A stretch of DNA of 64,000 bases from Manis javanica (Eukaryota; Chordata; Mammalia; Pholidota; Manidae): contig NC_133156.1 of NCBI RefSeq assembly GCF_040802235.1, forward strand, positions 185,392,351 to 185,456,350, written 5' to 3'. The notes below the pieces were generated by a model. It did not search any database, had not been told where the DNA came from, and was given only the letters and a program-made list of their open reading frames with translations. How positions within the stretch are numbered: position 1 is the first letter of the stretch; each line of letters opens with the position of its first letter. A program made the translations under genes and the position numbers. Shown here piece by piece: positions 1-11,225 of the stretch.

Positions 1-284
1 GTGCATCTTTATAAAGGCAAGATATATAGAAAATAAATTTGGTATTCCTCTATTTTTTCCTATTCAGTCTGATCTCTCTAAATCAGTTTTTGAATTGAGT
101 CATTAATGTTCCTGTTTTCCCTTACAATATTGTCCTTCCACCATAAAAAATGGTGGTGGTACATTTCTTTATAATGTGCTTCTTTACTGTCTTGAGGGTT
201 TTCTTTCAATAAACTCTATAAGTTTGGGTGCACGCATGCAGGCCGTGAGAACTGTCCTGGTTGCTGCCTGCTTTACCTGGATTG

Positions 285-790
285 TTTCAGTTGTTGGTTG
301 TTATGTAATAAACCACTGCAAAACTTAGTATCTTAAACTAGTAATGGTCATTTACTTGCTTAGGAATCTCTGATTTGGGCAGGACTCAGCCGGGAAGGTC
401 AGTCTGTGCTCCATTCAGCATCATTTGTCATTCCAGCAGCCTTGTTTAGGGCTGGAGGATCTGCTTCCATAGTGGCTCTCACATACCTTGCTGGCTGTCC
501 GCTGGGACCTCAGCCAGACCTGAGCACCAGGAGCCTCGCCACATAGCATGGGCTTCCTCAGAGCATGGTGGTTGGGTTCCAAGGATGGGCATCCCAAAGG
601 AGAAGGCCAGGTAGAGAAGCAATATCATTTTTTAATGGCCTAGGTTCATAATTTACTTAGTGTCACTTTTGCGACACTCTTTCAGTTGAGGCACTCACAA
701 AACACTCTCCACCCCCAGTTTGAGGAAAGGGGGCATAAATTCCACTTCTTAATGGGGGCTTGACTGGTTTCTGGAAGAGTGTATGTGATT
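285..790 (-). repeat. MLT1-like MaLR LTR remnant
   Basis: The stretch beginning with a tail resembling 'aaaacttagt.tcttaaa' and the phrase 'gggctggaggatctgcttcc' matches the reverse complement of MLT1-type MaLR LTRs as I remember them. It is heavily diverged and no target duplication was found. Family assignment is by eye only. Confidence 0.45.
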
Positions 791-3134
791 TGAAATACTG
801 TGTCTATTTTTGGAAAATATAATCTGGCATAGTGATGATAAGATGTATCTTCATTTCAAGGATATAAAAATGGAGTGAGCAGGTGATGGGTTTGTTAGAA
901 TTGATGAAGTATGTTACTTGCAATGCAGATCTCCTATCCTGCTTATCTGCCTACACCACTCCTGCCACTAACCTAATGCAGACATGACTAGTCAGTCATG
1001 ACATTCATTTTCTCTGAGCCTCATGAGCTTTATCACACTGTTAGGAGCTACTAGCAGTTGTTGGTGATGCCCTGTGAAGGCCAGCTGGCCCCCTAGACCA
1101 GGCATCAGTACCTCAGTGTGGACCCCATCAATCCTTGGCTTTGTCAGTATCTGAAGAAATGATGAGGTGCTACTGCCCCAGACCATATTCACCAAATATA
1201 CAAAAACCAAACAGCACTTCATGTGAATCCATGAGGGAGGAGACTCCTAGGAGCCACAGTGCTCCAGTCGCCAGCTGGGGTACCTCTTCTTCATGTCAGC
1301 TTACCTGAGGCGCTGTGTTGTTCCGATGGCATCCTGTGAGTGCGGGCTCACACACAGACGTGGGCAATGTTGAGAGTATTCACCCGGGCCTCTGGGAGGC
1401 CTAAGAATACCCACCTGGGGTGGTGGGAGCCTTGGGGACTGTGTGTGCCGCGCAGCTACCGCACTCGTTGCCATCCTCCTTCCGCAGGGCACGGAGCCCT
1501 TGCGGGAATTCCTGCAGTAATTATGGGGCCTAGGCACTTCCAGGCAAGTGCTGCTATGTAAGACATGGGGGTTTTTTTCTGGTCACTAGAATTCCTAAAG
1601 TAGGTGAAGTAGGCCTTGCATATAAAGCTGATTTGTACAACTTGAATGTAATACCACAGTCTCCATCCAGTTGCTATGGCTAGTTTGAAAGATGAGTGGG
1701 CAGCTGGCTTTTAGCCATTTCTAAAAAGGACTGGTTGGTTATTTTGCCCAGGAAGACCCCTCCCTGAATGTCTGGCCACCCTGGTTGTGTTGTGCAGCCT
1801 TCCCCTATTACTCTGGATGGGATTAGGCTGCCAGGCCCCTATTTGCACAGAGCTCTCCCCTAGAGCTGGGCCATGTGCAGCAGTCCTTACAAACTGGGGG
1901 GGCCTGACCATGCCTCCTCAGAGAGTTGGGAGCACTGGGCTCATGCTGTTCACAGACCTGTTGGCACCTGCCTATCACCCAGCCACTGAGGACTCAGGGC
2001 TGCTAGGACAGTGCACCCTACCCCACTCCAGCCCATGCTCCTGAGTGCTGCTTGCAGTGCGAGAGATTCTCAGGCCGGTGGACTCCCCCTTATCTTTCCT
2101 GAAGAGGTCCAGGTGGACAAGTGGCCTCACACAAACTGTATTTTATCCAGACCCTGCGAGTCTCTGCCACACATCCTTACAGCCTAAATCTAAGGATTTA
2201 GAGGGAAAAGAATGCCTATTCTTAATCTTGAACCAGAAAAGTAGGTGGTTCTTCATCAGAACAACACAGAGGGAACAGATGCAGACTAGCTGCACAATGC
2301 CATGGCCATTAGTGCTGCTGTCCACAGGGTTTGCATATTTTGAATCAAACATCAAGTGTGAATGCAGGAAGAGATTTTGACTTTCTGGTCTTAAGTCATA
2401 AAGGGAGATTCAGGATAAACTACCAGGGAAAACACAGATGTCAGAAAAACTATAGTTGTGACCAAATACAGCTGCATTGATTCAGTAATGCTGGAGAGAT
2501 TTTCATGAAAAATTTTTTTAACCAATGAGCTTTGCTTATTGTGTCCTGATCCAACTCTCTCCTTAAGCCAACTTAAAACTAGATCACCCAGCAATGCCCT
2601 TCATACAACATTCAATAAATGTTGATTGGTGATCAACGAAATAAAGACAAAATGAGTAACTAGGGAAAACGTTTGTCTTATTTCTGACCTGTTTTCTCAA
2701 GGTATTTCTATTGATGAGGACTAGGTTCAGCTGCAGGTAACTGAAAACCCCAAAATATATTTTTCTCTTTCTTTTATAAAAATCTAGGTAGGCAGTCCAG
2801 GCTGCTATGGTGGCTCCCAGTTACAAGAGACCTGACTCTACCTTGTTTTTTTCACCATCCTTGTTATGGCCTTTTACCTCATCTTCTAATGTGGCTGCTC
2901 CAGCTCCAACCATCACATTCACATGCCAGTTAGCAGCAAAGTAGGAAATGTTAGAAAAAGGATACCCTGCCACTTTACAGAATACCATTTCTGGTTTCAT
3001 TCCATTGACCATGGTTTGCTCGTGTGGTCCCACCTACTGTAGCAAGGCTGAGAGACAGACTTTATTCTGGGCAGTGATATTCACAACTCACATCCAGGAG
3101 TCCTGGTATTGAGGGAGACAGAAAAATGGTATTA
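791..3134. other. Intergenic DNA, no recognised gene
   Basis: No splice-compatible coding exon, RNA gene or clear repeat boundary was recognised here. Open frames in this stretch are short and lack any family motif, so they are not annotated. Confidence 0.5.
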
Positions 3135-3160
3135 GGAGAAGCCACATATGTGGCTTCTCC
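3135..3160. repeat. Perfect 26-bp palindrome
   Basis: The half-site GGAGAAGCCACAT is followed directly by its exact reverse complement, with no spacer and no mismatch. The centre is CATATG, an E-box-like core. It could be the junction of two inverted short repeats or a chance palindrome. Confidence 0.9.
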
Positions 3161-3599
3161 CATAGTGTAACAGGAAGCCAAGCATAAAGTCTCCCTGGCT
3201 TTAAGCTCTCCCACAGGTGAAAACTAGGGAATTATCAATTCATGCTTCTTTAAGCCATACAGTATGTACTTTTTCTGACAGTATCTCCTCCCAAAGATGG
3301 TGGAGACAATGGCACAGGTGAATCACTTGCTTTCCTGACCTGTTGAATCACTGTTGTTATTCTTTCCATGCATTTAGTGGAAGCCCCACCAGTACAAAAA
3401 TATGAAGGAGAAATACCTCCTAAAAACTCAAACGGATCTTCTATCCTAAATTTCTTTTCCTGGGAATTTATTTTTACTTAATAATACTTTGTGTCAAACC
3501 GTAAGCACTAGGTCCATTTGCTGGCAGTCCAAAGACACGCTCAGCAGAACATGAACTGAACATTTTACCTTCTGCGTTTCTATAAACTCACAAAAGACA

Positions 3600-4240
3600 G
3601 TTTCAGGGAAAAAATGTATTTATGACTTAGTGTGTATTGGTACCTGCCTAAAATGACTTTCGTTGGTGATCGAGATGGATATATTTTTGTATTGGTATAG
3701 AAAAAATAATTTGTTTCTGTTATTGTCTAAGGGCAAAACGATTTTGTCCGTTTTTTGCATGGGAACAGCCAAGAAGTTTCTGGCAGATACTTAGAGCTCT
3801 CAGTTATGCCGAGGCACTATGAGATCTGCTTTTTTTTTTTAGGGAATTGTCTTCCTCCTGGGAAGAAGGCACTCCAGGGCCCTGCATTCTGCGTATCAGG
3901 CCTTTGTGGTAACGCAAGACCCTGGGGTACGCTGCCCCCTTGTGGGGAAGTGTGGGCATTGACGACCGCAAGAAAATGGATTTTGCCTTTGAAATGCAGC
4001 CGGAAAAAATCCATAGTAGTGTACACACAAGTCAAATTGGACCTCAAGAACGACATTACCTTACGAAAATTTCTTCCCCAAATGCGAATGTATTTATGAA
4101 AAGAAACGGCCTAGCATGGCCAAGTTTGTTTTACCCAATGGATTTATTAGCCAAAAGTTACGAACTTAGCTTTATTAGAGATCCAATTTTATTTTTAGTG
4201 CACCATGAGAGCTAACTTCTAAGAGGAAACATTGGCGTTT
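3600..4240. promoter_or_regulatory. Candidate conserved non-coding block
   Basis: This block looks single-copy and keeps scattered CpGs in a CpG-poor neighbourhood. It contains a strong CTCF-like motif near 3931. A 91-codon open frame (3940-4215, +) runs through it but shows no recognisable domain, and I do not call it a gene. Conservation is inferred from the CpG retention and lack of repeat signature, not measured. Confidence 0.3.
3931..3945 (-). promoter_or_regulatory. CTCF-like binding motif
   Basis: Read on the minus strand the sequence is CCACAAGGGGGCAGC, a very close match to the known CTCF core (CCASYAGRKGGCRS). Occupancy cannot be judged from sequence. Confidence 0.55.
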
Positions 4241-5404
4241 TATAAAGTGAGGGATTGCTTTGTAACTACTATGTGCTTCCAACTACCACTGCCACTTCTT
4301 TCTGTAACTTATGATTTTGACATGAAGGATTTCTCAAAGTAAGGATTTCATATGGACTAGTGCCCCTGCAGAACTCCCAGACTGTCTCCCCACCTTCCTT
4401 GCTTGGATTTTGCATGGGAGATGGTCGTCGCTTTCAAAGGCTAATTCTGCATGAACAAGTCAGTGAGCAGGAGCTTCCCCTGCTCAGTCTGGCTGTGGAG
4501 CGAGTGCACAGCTGAAACAGGCAACATGGAGGAAACCGTGTAGTCAGAGGGACTCCGTTCTCCCTCACAGCAGGCTGGGACTCTCAGGCCTCCTGCTCCT
4601 CATTTTAAGTCTTCAACTTTTCTTCCTTATCCGTAAGAATACTCACACTAGGCCTTTCATAGCAAAACAGAATGTGGGCTTTGAAGAGGCCTCAGACTTG
4701 GCTGAGGCCGGACCTTCTATCTGGAGACACCCAGGTGTTTGGCTGCAGAACCCTTGTGCAGTGCTCTCCTCCCTGCACAGCCGGAGGCCGTTCTACACTC
4801 CCTTCCCTCTGAGAAGCAGGGCACCTCTCAGTCCACCAAGCCAGATCAGATGCACAAACAGCACCACAGAGAGAGGCAATAGGGTAAGCAAATAAATAAA
4901 AGAGCAGGGAGGAGCAAGCTGTGGTCTGGCACTCACCACCCGGCCGATAAACAAGTGTTTGATCTGGGCTGAGCACCTCCGTTACATGGTGAGAGAGAGC
5001 ATTCGCATTCAGAGGCAGTCTGTGTTTACTGTGCACACAGGTGCAGCCCTATTAGTGCCAGCCAGGCCCTCACAGGGGAGCCAGGGCTCATGAACAATGG
5101 GCCAGGGGCCCCTCTTACCACCCACCCAGAGGCCCTGAACTCCTGGGAGGTCACAGAAGGGGAGTTCTGGTGTCCCCAGTCACTGCTCATCCAGCAAGAA
5201 CCGTTGGGGGCTATAGGTTTTCCCAGTTTGCTCAGTAAAGCTTCTTACACAGGAGAAGCCACAGAAGCTGTGTTCTCCTTCTCACTGTTCAGGTTAATGA
5301 AGCTGAAGAATGCAGCGAAGAGTGAACCCAGAGGGAAAACCACTAGTATGTCTCTAGGGAGACTTACATACCTAGGTAACCATATATAACCAAGGTAACT
5401 TAAA

Positions 5405-5568
5405 TAAAGATAATACCAACAATAATAGCAGCTAGTATTTACTGAGCACTGACCACATGTCAGTCACTGTACTAAGAGCTGCCCTGCGTTATAGTCTTCA
5501 ATTTTCACCCCAAACGTTGACTTCAATGCTACTGTTGAATTTGCAACTGAGACACAGTCTTCCAGAGA
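5405..5568 (+). repeat. MIR SINE, left part (split by LTR)
   Basis: The sequence 'tatttactgagcactgacc' followed by 'gtcagtcactgtactaag' matches the MIR core, and the end 'gcaactgagacacag' matches the downstream MIR 'ggaaactgaggcacag'. The rest of the same MIR resumes at 6007, after the LTR at 5574-6006. Confidence 0.75.
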
Positions 5569-5573
5569 CTGAG

Positions 5574-6006
5574 TGTGGATAAAATGAAGGTTCCTGTGGC
5601 CAGAATTCTCACTTGGCCCTGGTCAGCTAGCTCACTATACACATGTGGGTAATATGTTGCTATTAATTCTGTAAAGAGCTCCACCCAGTGCTCTGGGCGA
5701 CACAGTGGTATGGCCACACAACTGCTGCACCGCTACAGGAGAGCAGAGACTGGAGTGGTGGCAGCACCGAGGACAGACACTGAGACGGCTGTGGGGACAG
5801 AGAGGCCCAGAGGATGGCTGTGTGGGTAGAGAGGCCCAGGGCAGAGACCGGCTTGCTGCGTGCAGACTCACTCTGAGTGGACGGGATCTAGTGACTGACC
5901 TACCACTGTGGTATAACCCTTTCACCCCAAGAGCCTCCCACTGTCATTTTCGGTCTCACTGAATTCATAGTGAACTTGCCCAGGGCTGAAACCCCTTGGC
6001 AAGACA
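5574..6006 (+). mobile_element. Solo ERV LTR, copy A, in a MIR
   Basis: The 433-bp unit starts TGTGGATAAAATG, ends GGCAAGACA, and is flanked on both sides by CTGAG (5569-5573 and 6007-6011), a perfect 5-bp target duplication. TG...CA ends and a 5-bp duplication are LTR hallmarks. No internal retroviral sequence is present, so it is a solo LTR. It interrupts a MIR. It is related to the LTR at 6302-6643: both share an 'aaaatgaag.ttcct.tggcca' start, a 'cccagtgctctgggcg' segment and a 'tggtctcac' tail. Confidence 0.8.
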
Positions 6007-6125
6007 CTGAGACTTGCCCCAAGTCCCACAACCAGTAAGGTAGGAGATTCAGCAGCAGAAATATGGTGAGTCCATCTCTAGAACCCTTAACTCTTAACCT
6101 CCTTGTTTTTATAGATAGGTGGAAG
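6007..6125 (+). repeat. MIR SINE, right part
   Basis: The phrase 'ctgagacttgccccaagtcc' with 'acaaccagtaag' matches the MIR 3' region ('taacttgcccaaggtcacacagctagtaag'). It continues the MIR that begins at 5405. Confidence 0.7.
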
Positions 6126-6301
6126 TGATAGAGATATTACTGTGAATGGAGGCTCTGGGAGGGATTGCTGGTGATGAGGTCTGGCGGCAGCACTAAAAGA
6201 GGAGGAAGGGAGGGAGAGCGAGTCCCCCTCGGTGGCCTGGTACTGGCTGGGCACTGGTCCCCATCACCCCCTCAGCACTGCCTGTTACTGAAGGCTGTGC
6301 C

Positions 6302-6643
6302 TGTGGGGAAAATGAAGTTCCTATGGCCAGGATCCTCACCTGACTCTAAACTACTTGATGATGTAACTGGACTCCTGCTAGGCCAGTGCTTCCACACCTG
6401 TAGGCAATAAGCTGTTAATGACTGAGTCACTATGTAAACAGCTCTGCCCAGTGCTCTGGGCGGAGGCAGAGGTGGGACTTGCAGACAGACTGCTGGATGC
6501 AGACATGATTACAGTGCTGGGCCTATCACAGGACAAATAAAGTCAGGTATGAACCCTTTTGCCTCAAGGATGTTTTGTTTCATTTCTTGGTCTCACAGAA
6601 TCCACAGTGAGCTTGCCTGGGGCCGAAACCCTCAGGCAAAACA
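6302..6643 (+). mobile_element. Solo ERV LTR, copy B
   Basis: The 342-bp unit starts TGTGGGGAAAATG, ends GGCAAAACA, and is bracketed by GTGCC (6297-6301 and 6644-6648), a perfect 5-bp target duplication. It is the same family and orientation as the LTR at 5574-6006 but with its own duplication, so it inserted independently. It is about 90 bp shorter through a central deletion. 'AAATAAAG' near 6536 may be the old polyadenylation signal. Confidence 0.8.
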
Positions 6644-6984
6644 GTGCCACAGGGCAGCAGTTTACCGCTCCCCCTGCTTGCCCTGTTCCCTCCCTCCTCG
6701 ATAACAGGAACCCAATTTTTATTAGAGCACAGAAGAGGGATCACATTGGCCAGCCTCCCTCTCAGCCAGGTGTGGCCACCACGGACAGTGAAGAGGGGCC
6801 TCCAGGACTGGGAGAGCCTAGAGTGGGTGCCTGGCACCTGATGATCAGGGAGCTAGCAGACCTGCCTGAGGCTGTCTGCCTTGACTGCTTCTGCGTGACA
6901 CACCAATGAACTTGTTCTTGTTTAAGCTCCCAGCTTGGGATTTTCTCTTCTGTGCATGGGTACCTAGTTTTAACTGCTAACATT

Positions 6985-7120
6985 TTCTTTTTTCTTTTTC
7001 AGAAGTGGAAACAGGCTCAGAGTAAGTAACTTTATCCAAAGTCATGCAAGTTTTACATGGCAGTGTTTCAGATTTGAATCAGTCTGACCCCAGAGTTCTT
7101 CATCTTTCCAGTGCAGTCTA
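6985..7120 (+). repeat. MIR SINE, 3' part
   Basis: The sequence 'agaagtggaaacaggctcag' followed by 'taactttatccaaagtca' matches the MIR 3' half. Confidence 0.7.
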
Positions 7121-7288
7121 TACTGGTAAAAGTAGTCGGAACATGTACATATTTGGTGTTTGTAATTTGAAAACATTTTCTTATGATTATGCAATGTATA
7201 TGGTTTGGGGTTTCGGGCTGCAAGCAACAGAAATAGATTCTAGATAACTTTATACTAAAGAGGATTCCATTAGGATGATTTGGGGTGG

Positions 7289-7721
7289 TGTATTAGCATT
7301 CAGAGGAGCAGAACCACTAGAGAAACAAAAATCACTAGAGATTTATTAGAGGAAGCTGACCTTACACAATCATCAATCATGAAAGCTGGTTAAGTAGTTT
7401 CTGTAGGGCTGCCATCCTCAGATCTTACCGGAGTTTGCAATCCACAGGGCAGAAACAGCTGGCAGGGGGAGACGGATGTAAGGCGAGGAGAGCCCATAGA
7501 AGCTGGAACCCACATGCACCAGATGGGGACCACAAGGGTGGACTGGGGCCTGTGCCTCTGACCCTGATGACACAGATATCCTGCAGAAATCAGGAACCCT
7601 TCCTTATGTTGCTTAACACACACGTCTGGCCCAGAAGTCAACAAAGCTGACCAAGGATCCTGGGAAAGGATCTGGCCACGGCCTCATGCAAACAAGGTGA
7701 ATTGGCAGATAAATGACAACA
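7289..7721 (-). mobile_element. Probable solo LTR, reverse orientation
   Basis: On the plus strand this unit starts TGTATTAGCATTC and ends ATGACAACA. GGTGG lies on both sides (7284-7288 and 7722-7726), consistent with a 5-bp target duplication. On the minus strand an AATAAA lies about 60 bp from the element end, as expected for an LTR R region. The family was not identified, and the right boundary rests mainly on the duplication. Confidence 0.55.
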
Positions 7722-7726
7722 GGTGG

Positions 7727-8620
7727 GAGCTACAAAAATAGCTGCTTCACTTTCAGAATCTCCAAATCTCGCCCCAGAATCTTTCTCATGGCCCATCTCC
7801 TAACCAAAAACACACAGGAAGGGAATCCTGAGAAGTGTAGTCCAGCCTAGCCAGGCTGGCATATTATAAAGCCACCTCAGATAGCTCACAGAAGAGCTGA
7901 AGAATCAGTCTGTGGACAGGAAAGAGAGCGAGGTAGATTGGAGATCTCGGTGGCAGATGGTACTCATGCTCCCTTTTAGTTTCCGACTCACCTCCAACTG
8001 CCTTCCCCTCCTGTGCCACTCGAACTCCATGACAGAGTCTCACTGACTGGTGTGGCTTGTGGGCTCACCCCTCGGCCAGAGATGAACAGGCACCTTGGTT
8101 GACTGTACAAATAACTCTGCATGCACTGGGAGAAAGGTGGTGCCCCACAGGTACATCTAAGTGCTGTTACTAGATAGGGGTGTGCATGCTAGAGAGGCAG
8201 GCACAGAGGGGGCCCCCAGAACTTGGGAGTGCCACAGAAGGAGGAGGAGAGAGGCATTGGAAACAAACCTCTCCTGTCAGGTCAGCCTCCAGCCTTAAGC
8301 TTCAGCTGAGCTTTGGGAGCAGAGACATCTTTCTCATACTCTGTGACCTCCCTTCCCAGTATCCAGCCATAGCAAAGGATTGAAGGGTAGAGGGAAGCTG
8401 TCAGAGTGGCGTCAGGATCAGGGCTCAGGGTTACGATCTTTCAGAGGTTTGTGTGTGTGTGTATTTTTGAGGAGGGTCCAAAACTCTCAGATTATCGGAG
8501 GAGTATATGACCCCCCCACCTCAAAAACAACAACTGCTGCTTTAGGTTTGGTAAAACTGCAATTCCACATATTCCAGAAATTGATATTTATCAAGGGCCC
8601 ACTAACAGGGAGTGTGGTGA
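7727..8620. other. No recognised feature
   Basis: No gene or confident repeat was recognised. The first ~150 bp may be older repeat sequence flanking the LTR at 7289-7721. Confidence 0.4.
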
Positions 8621-8624
8621 TCAA

Positions 8625-8800
8625 ACCTGTGTGCTCTGAGCCCAGAACGCCTGGGAGGAAATCCTAATTCCACCACTTCCAAGTCAGTTAACTGTAGGCA
8701 AGTTCCTTACCCTTTCTCAGCTTTGCTTCCGAATCTGTAAAATAGGGGCACCAATAATAGTTACCTTGTAGGTTTTTGGTGACACCATACAAATGAGTGC
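8625..8800 (-). repeat. MIR SINE, reverse orientation
   Basis: The sequence 'gtaggcaagttccttaccc', then 'tctgtaaaataggggcacca', then 'ataatagttaccttgtagg' matches the MIR reverse complement. Confidence 0.8.
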
Positions 8801-11009
8801 TCACACAAATTTAGTCATTTAGTTTTCTTTTTTTCAAGACTGCTTCGGGATTTGTGAAAGTCTGTAACATAATCCCAGAACTGGAAGAACTTAAAATTTA
8901 GGTGAAGAGAGAAAATCAGTGTATGAAAATGAGCGCCAACAACCTTGGCCTCGGTCATTAAACTGTGCCGTGTCAGCTGTGTGGGCATCGCAACGAGGGG
9001 CAGAGCCGTGAAGGAAGGTGAGGAGAGGCAAGGCTTCGCAGAAGGGAGAGCAGTCCGGGCCTGGCGTGAAGGCTGGCAGGACAGGCGGGGGAGGTTGCCT
9101 GGAGTGAAGGTGCAGACGATGGGAGCACGGGCGGTGTGCTGGGGAGACGGGGCAGAGTGCGGGGCAGAACAACTCTGGTCACAGCAGCAGAAAGCTGCAA
9201 GCGTCTGTCATGCCTTTTGGGTTCAAAATGCAGGAGCTCAGCTTGCACTGGGTTAATAAAGAGGGGAGGTGTGTAACTGTGAAGTCAGGGGTTAAATTAC
9301 CTTCGGGTGTGGCTGAACCAAAGCGGCAAAGCCACCCCTGTGCTGGCGGGAAAGCGTGTCGGGTCTTGGCCCTCTTTCCTCGGGGCTGACTGCATTTCAG
9401 GCAGGCTCTCCTGAGGTGGTGGCCAAAGTGACGGGGTGTTAGGTCAGCCCAGCTGAGCGACCCCAGTGGGCAGAGCGCCTGTTCCCCCGAAAGCTCCACA
9501 GAGTCCTGGGATTCAGCCTCTTTGGCCTGGTGGGAGCCAGGCCTCCGTGAGATGATCGTGACATCAGGGAGAATGTGTGCTCTCATTACTCAGGCGCAGT
9601 CACGTGCCCCCAAATTCCAAACAACGTGGGGGAGATCGGGGAGGGTCCCACCACAGTGTCAAGTTGCCATCCTTACGAGAAGCAGGGTCAGGGTGGCTGG
9701 GCAGCCCAAACAACACGCTTGTGAAAGGCTCAGCCCCATCCTGCTCTTCATGAGCTCCAGGTCTAGCTCAAGGCCAGTACCTGTAAAACAACCCATAAAA
9801 TGGGGATAAAATATGCATTAGCCCTCTGGGAACTGAGATGGCCTCCCTCAAATCTAAAGGGACATCATTAAGAGGAGACCAGCCTGGTCAGACAAGAAGA
9901 TATCTAGAGCAAGGATATGGAAGACAGTTGCCAGAATGGGTGTGGGCAGAACTCTGAAGAAGGTCAACAGAGACAGTAAGCTCCCTGAGGCAGGGAGGGT
10001 ACTGGCCCCACCTCCCCTCCACCCCCACCCCAGTGCCATGAGTCTCCGTGCGGAGTAACTGTTTGATGTTGGATACAAGGGTGTGCATCACCAAAGCAAA
10101 AATAACTTGCCGAAGACTTAACACAGTAGCAGGTGGAGGCCTCTGTCCATGGAGATGCTCATTAGTAACCAGCAGGGGAGACCAGGGTGTGCAGTTCTGG
10201 GCCCAGGGCCTCCCCTCCTCAAGGCTCTGGCAGGAGCAACCTGGGAAAGCCAGGAGAAAAAGTGGACCTGTTAATTAGTGCAGCTCGTGCCTAATTGCCT
10301 GCCTGCCTGCCATGGGGAAAGGACACCCTGAGAGGGGCCGATCCCCTGGGCTGGGCTGGGCTGGGTTGTTATTTACCTGGCCCAGTGGGGCTCCCGGCAG
10401 GAGTGCTCTGGTGTCCTTGGTGCTGGTCCCCGAGGAGGACTGACGTCCAAAGTCAAGATGGAAGGCAGTGCAAGCCCAGTGAGTCAGGCTCTACACACAA
10501 TAATCCATGGCCTTCTATAGGAGCCATTTGAATCCACACACTTGTGCTGCCCTCCACCTCAGGTGGGATACCGCTGGGCTTTTAGTGTGAACACTGGAAA
10601 AGTCCCACATAGACCAGGATGAGTTTGTCACACTACCCCACCTTGTATTGTTTTCTGACCTCTGAGGAGCTGGCAGGAGGGGCAAGCAAGGCTTATTCGG
10701 ACCCTGCTTGCTCATCCTTTGGGGGCCTTAAAACTGGGAGAGAAGCCAGGTTATCTTCCCTCTGGTGGCCTGTCATTTGCTTCAAGGCAGGTGACACCAT
10801 CTTTGCCATCAAATACGGAAGACTTGCAAGCTAGGAGAGATATCCTACAGAAAATTCACAGGGGAAGCAAAAATGCTGCCCCCTGATCATTCATGGCCCA
10901 AAAATGCAGGTACTCCCAGTCAAATAAGCAATAACAAATGTTGTCTGGAAGAACTGGAGCTCCCGCCCCTTCCTTGAGGCACAGGGCTTGTCCTGTCAAT
11001 AGATCTAGT
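8801..11009. other. GC-richer intergenic DNA, simple repeats
   Basis: No gene was recognised. The region is locally GC-rich around 9.0-9.5 kb and contains a (TGCC)n run near 10297-10311 and a (CTGGG)n run near 10347-10367. The longest open frame (9179-9586, minus) has no domain signature and lies in GC-rich DNA where chance frames are expected. Confidence 0.45.
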
Positions 11010-11225
11010 AAATAGAGAGTCAACCAGCCTTTTCTGAGCATCTGCTGGGTGCCAGAGCAATTCACATACACTTTTCTTACGTAGTTATTCCAACTCAAGA
11101 AAAGAGAGACTTTTATCCCCACTCTACTAATGAGAAAACAAAGACTCACAGCAGTTCAGGGAATTGCCTAAAGTAATGCTGCTAGAATGTGGGAGAGCCA
11201 GGACTTCCCTCCATTCTTCTGGCTC
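11010..11225 (+). repeat. MIR SINE
   Basis: The order 'ttctgagcatctgctgggtg', 'ctactaatgagaaaac' and 'gaattgcctaaagtaatgc' follows the MIR consensus across nearly its full length. Confidence 0.75.

Noticed and set aside
5574..6643. A provirus with two LTRs
   Set aside because: Each LTR has its own perfect and different target duplication, and the DNA between is MIR and plain sequence with no gag, pol or env.
9179..9586. 135-codon open frame on the minus strand
   Set aside because: GC-rich context, no recognisable domain, no splice or promoter support.
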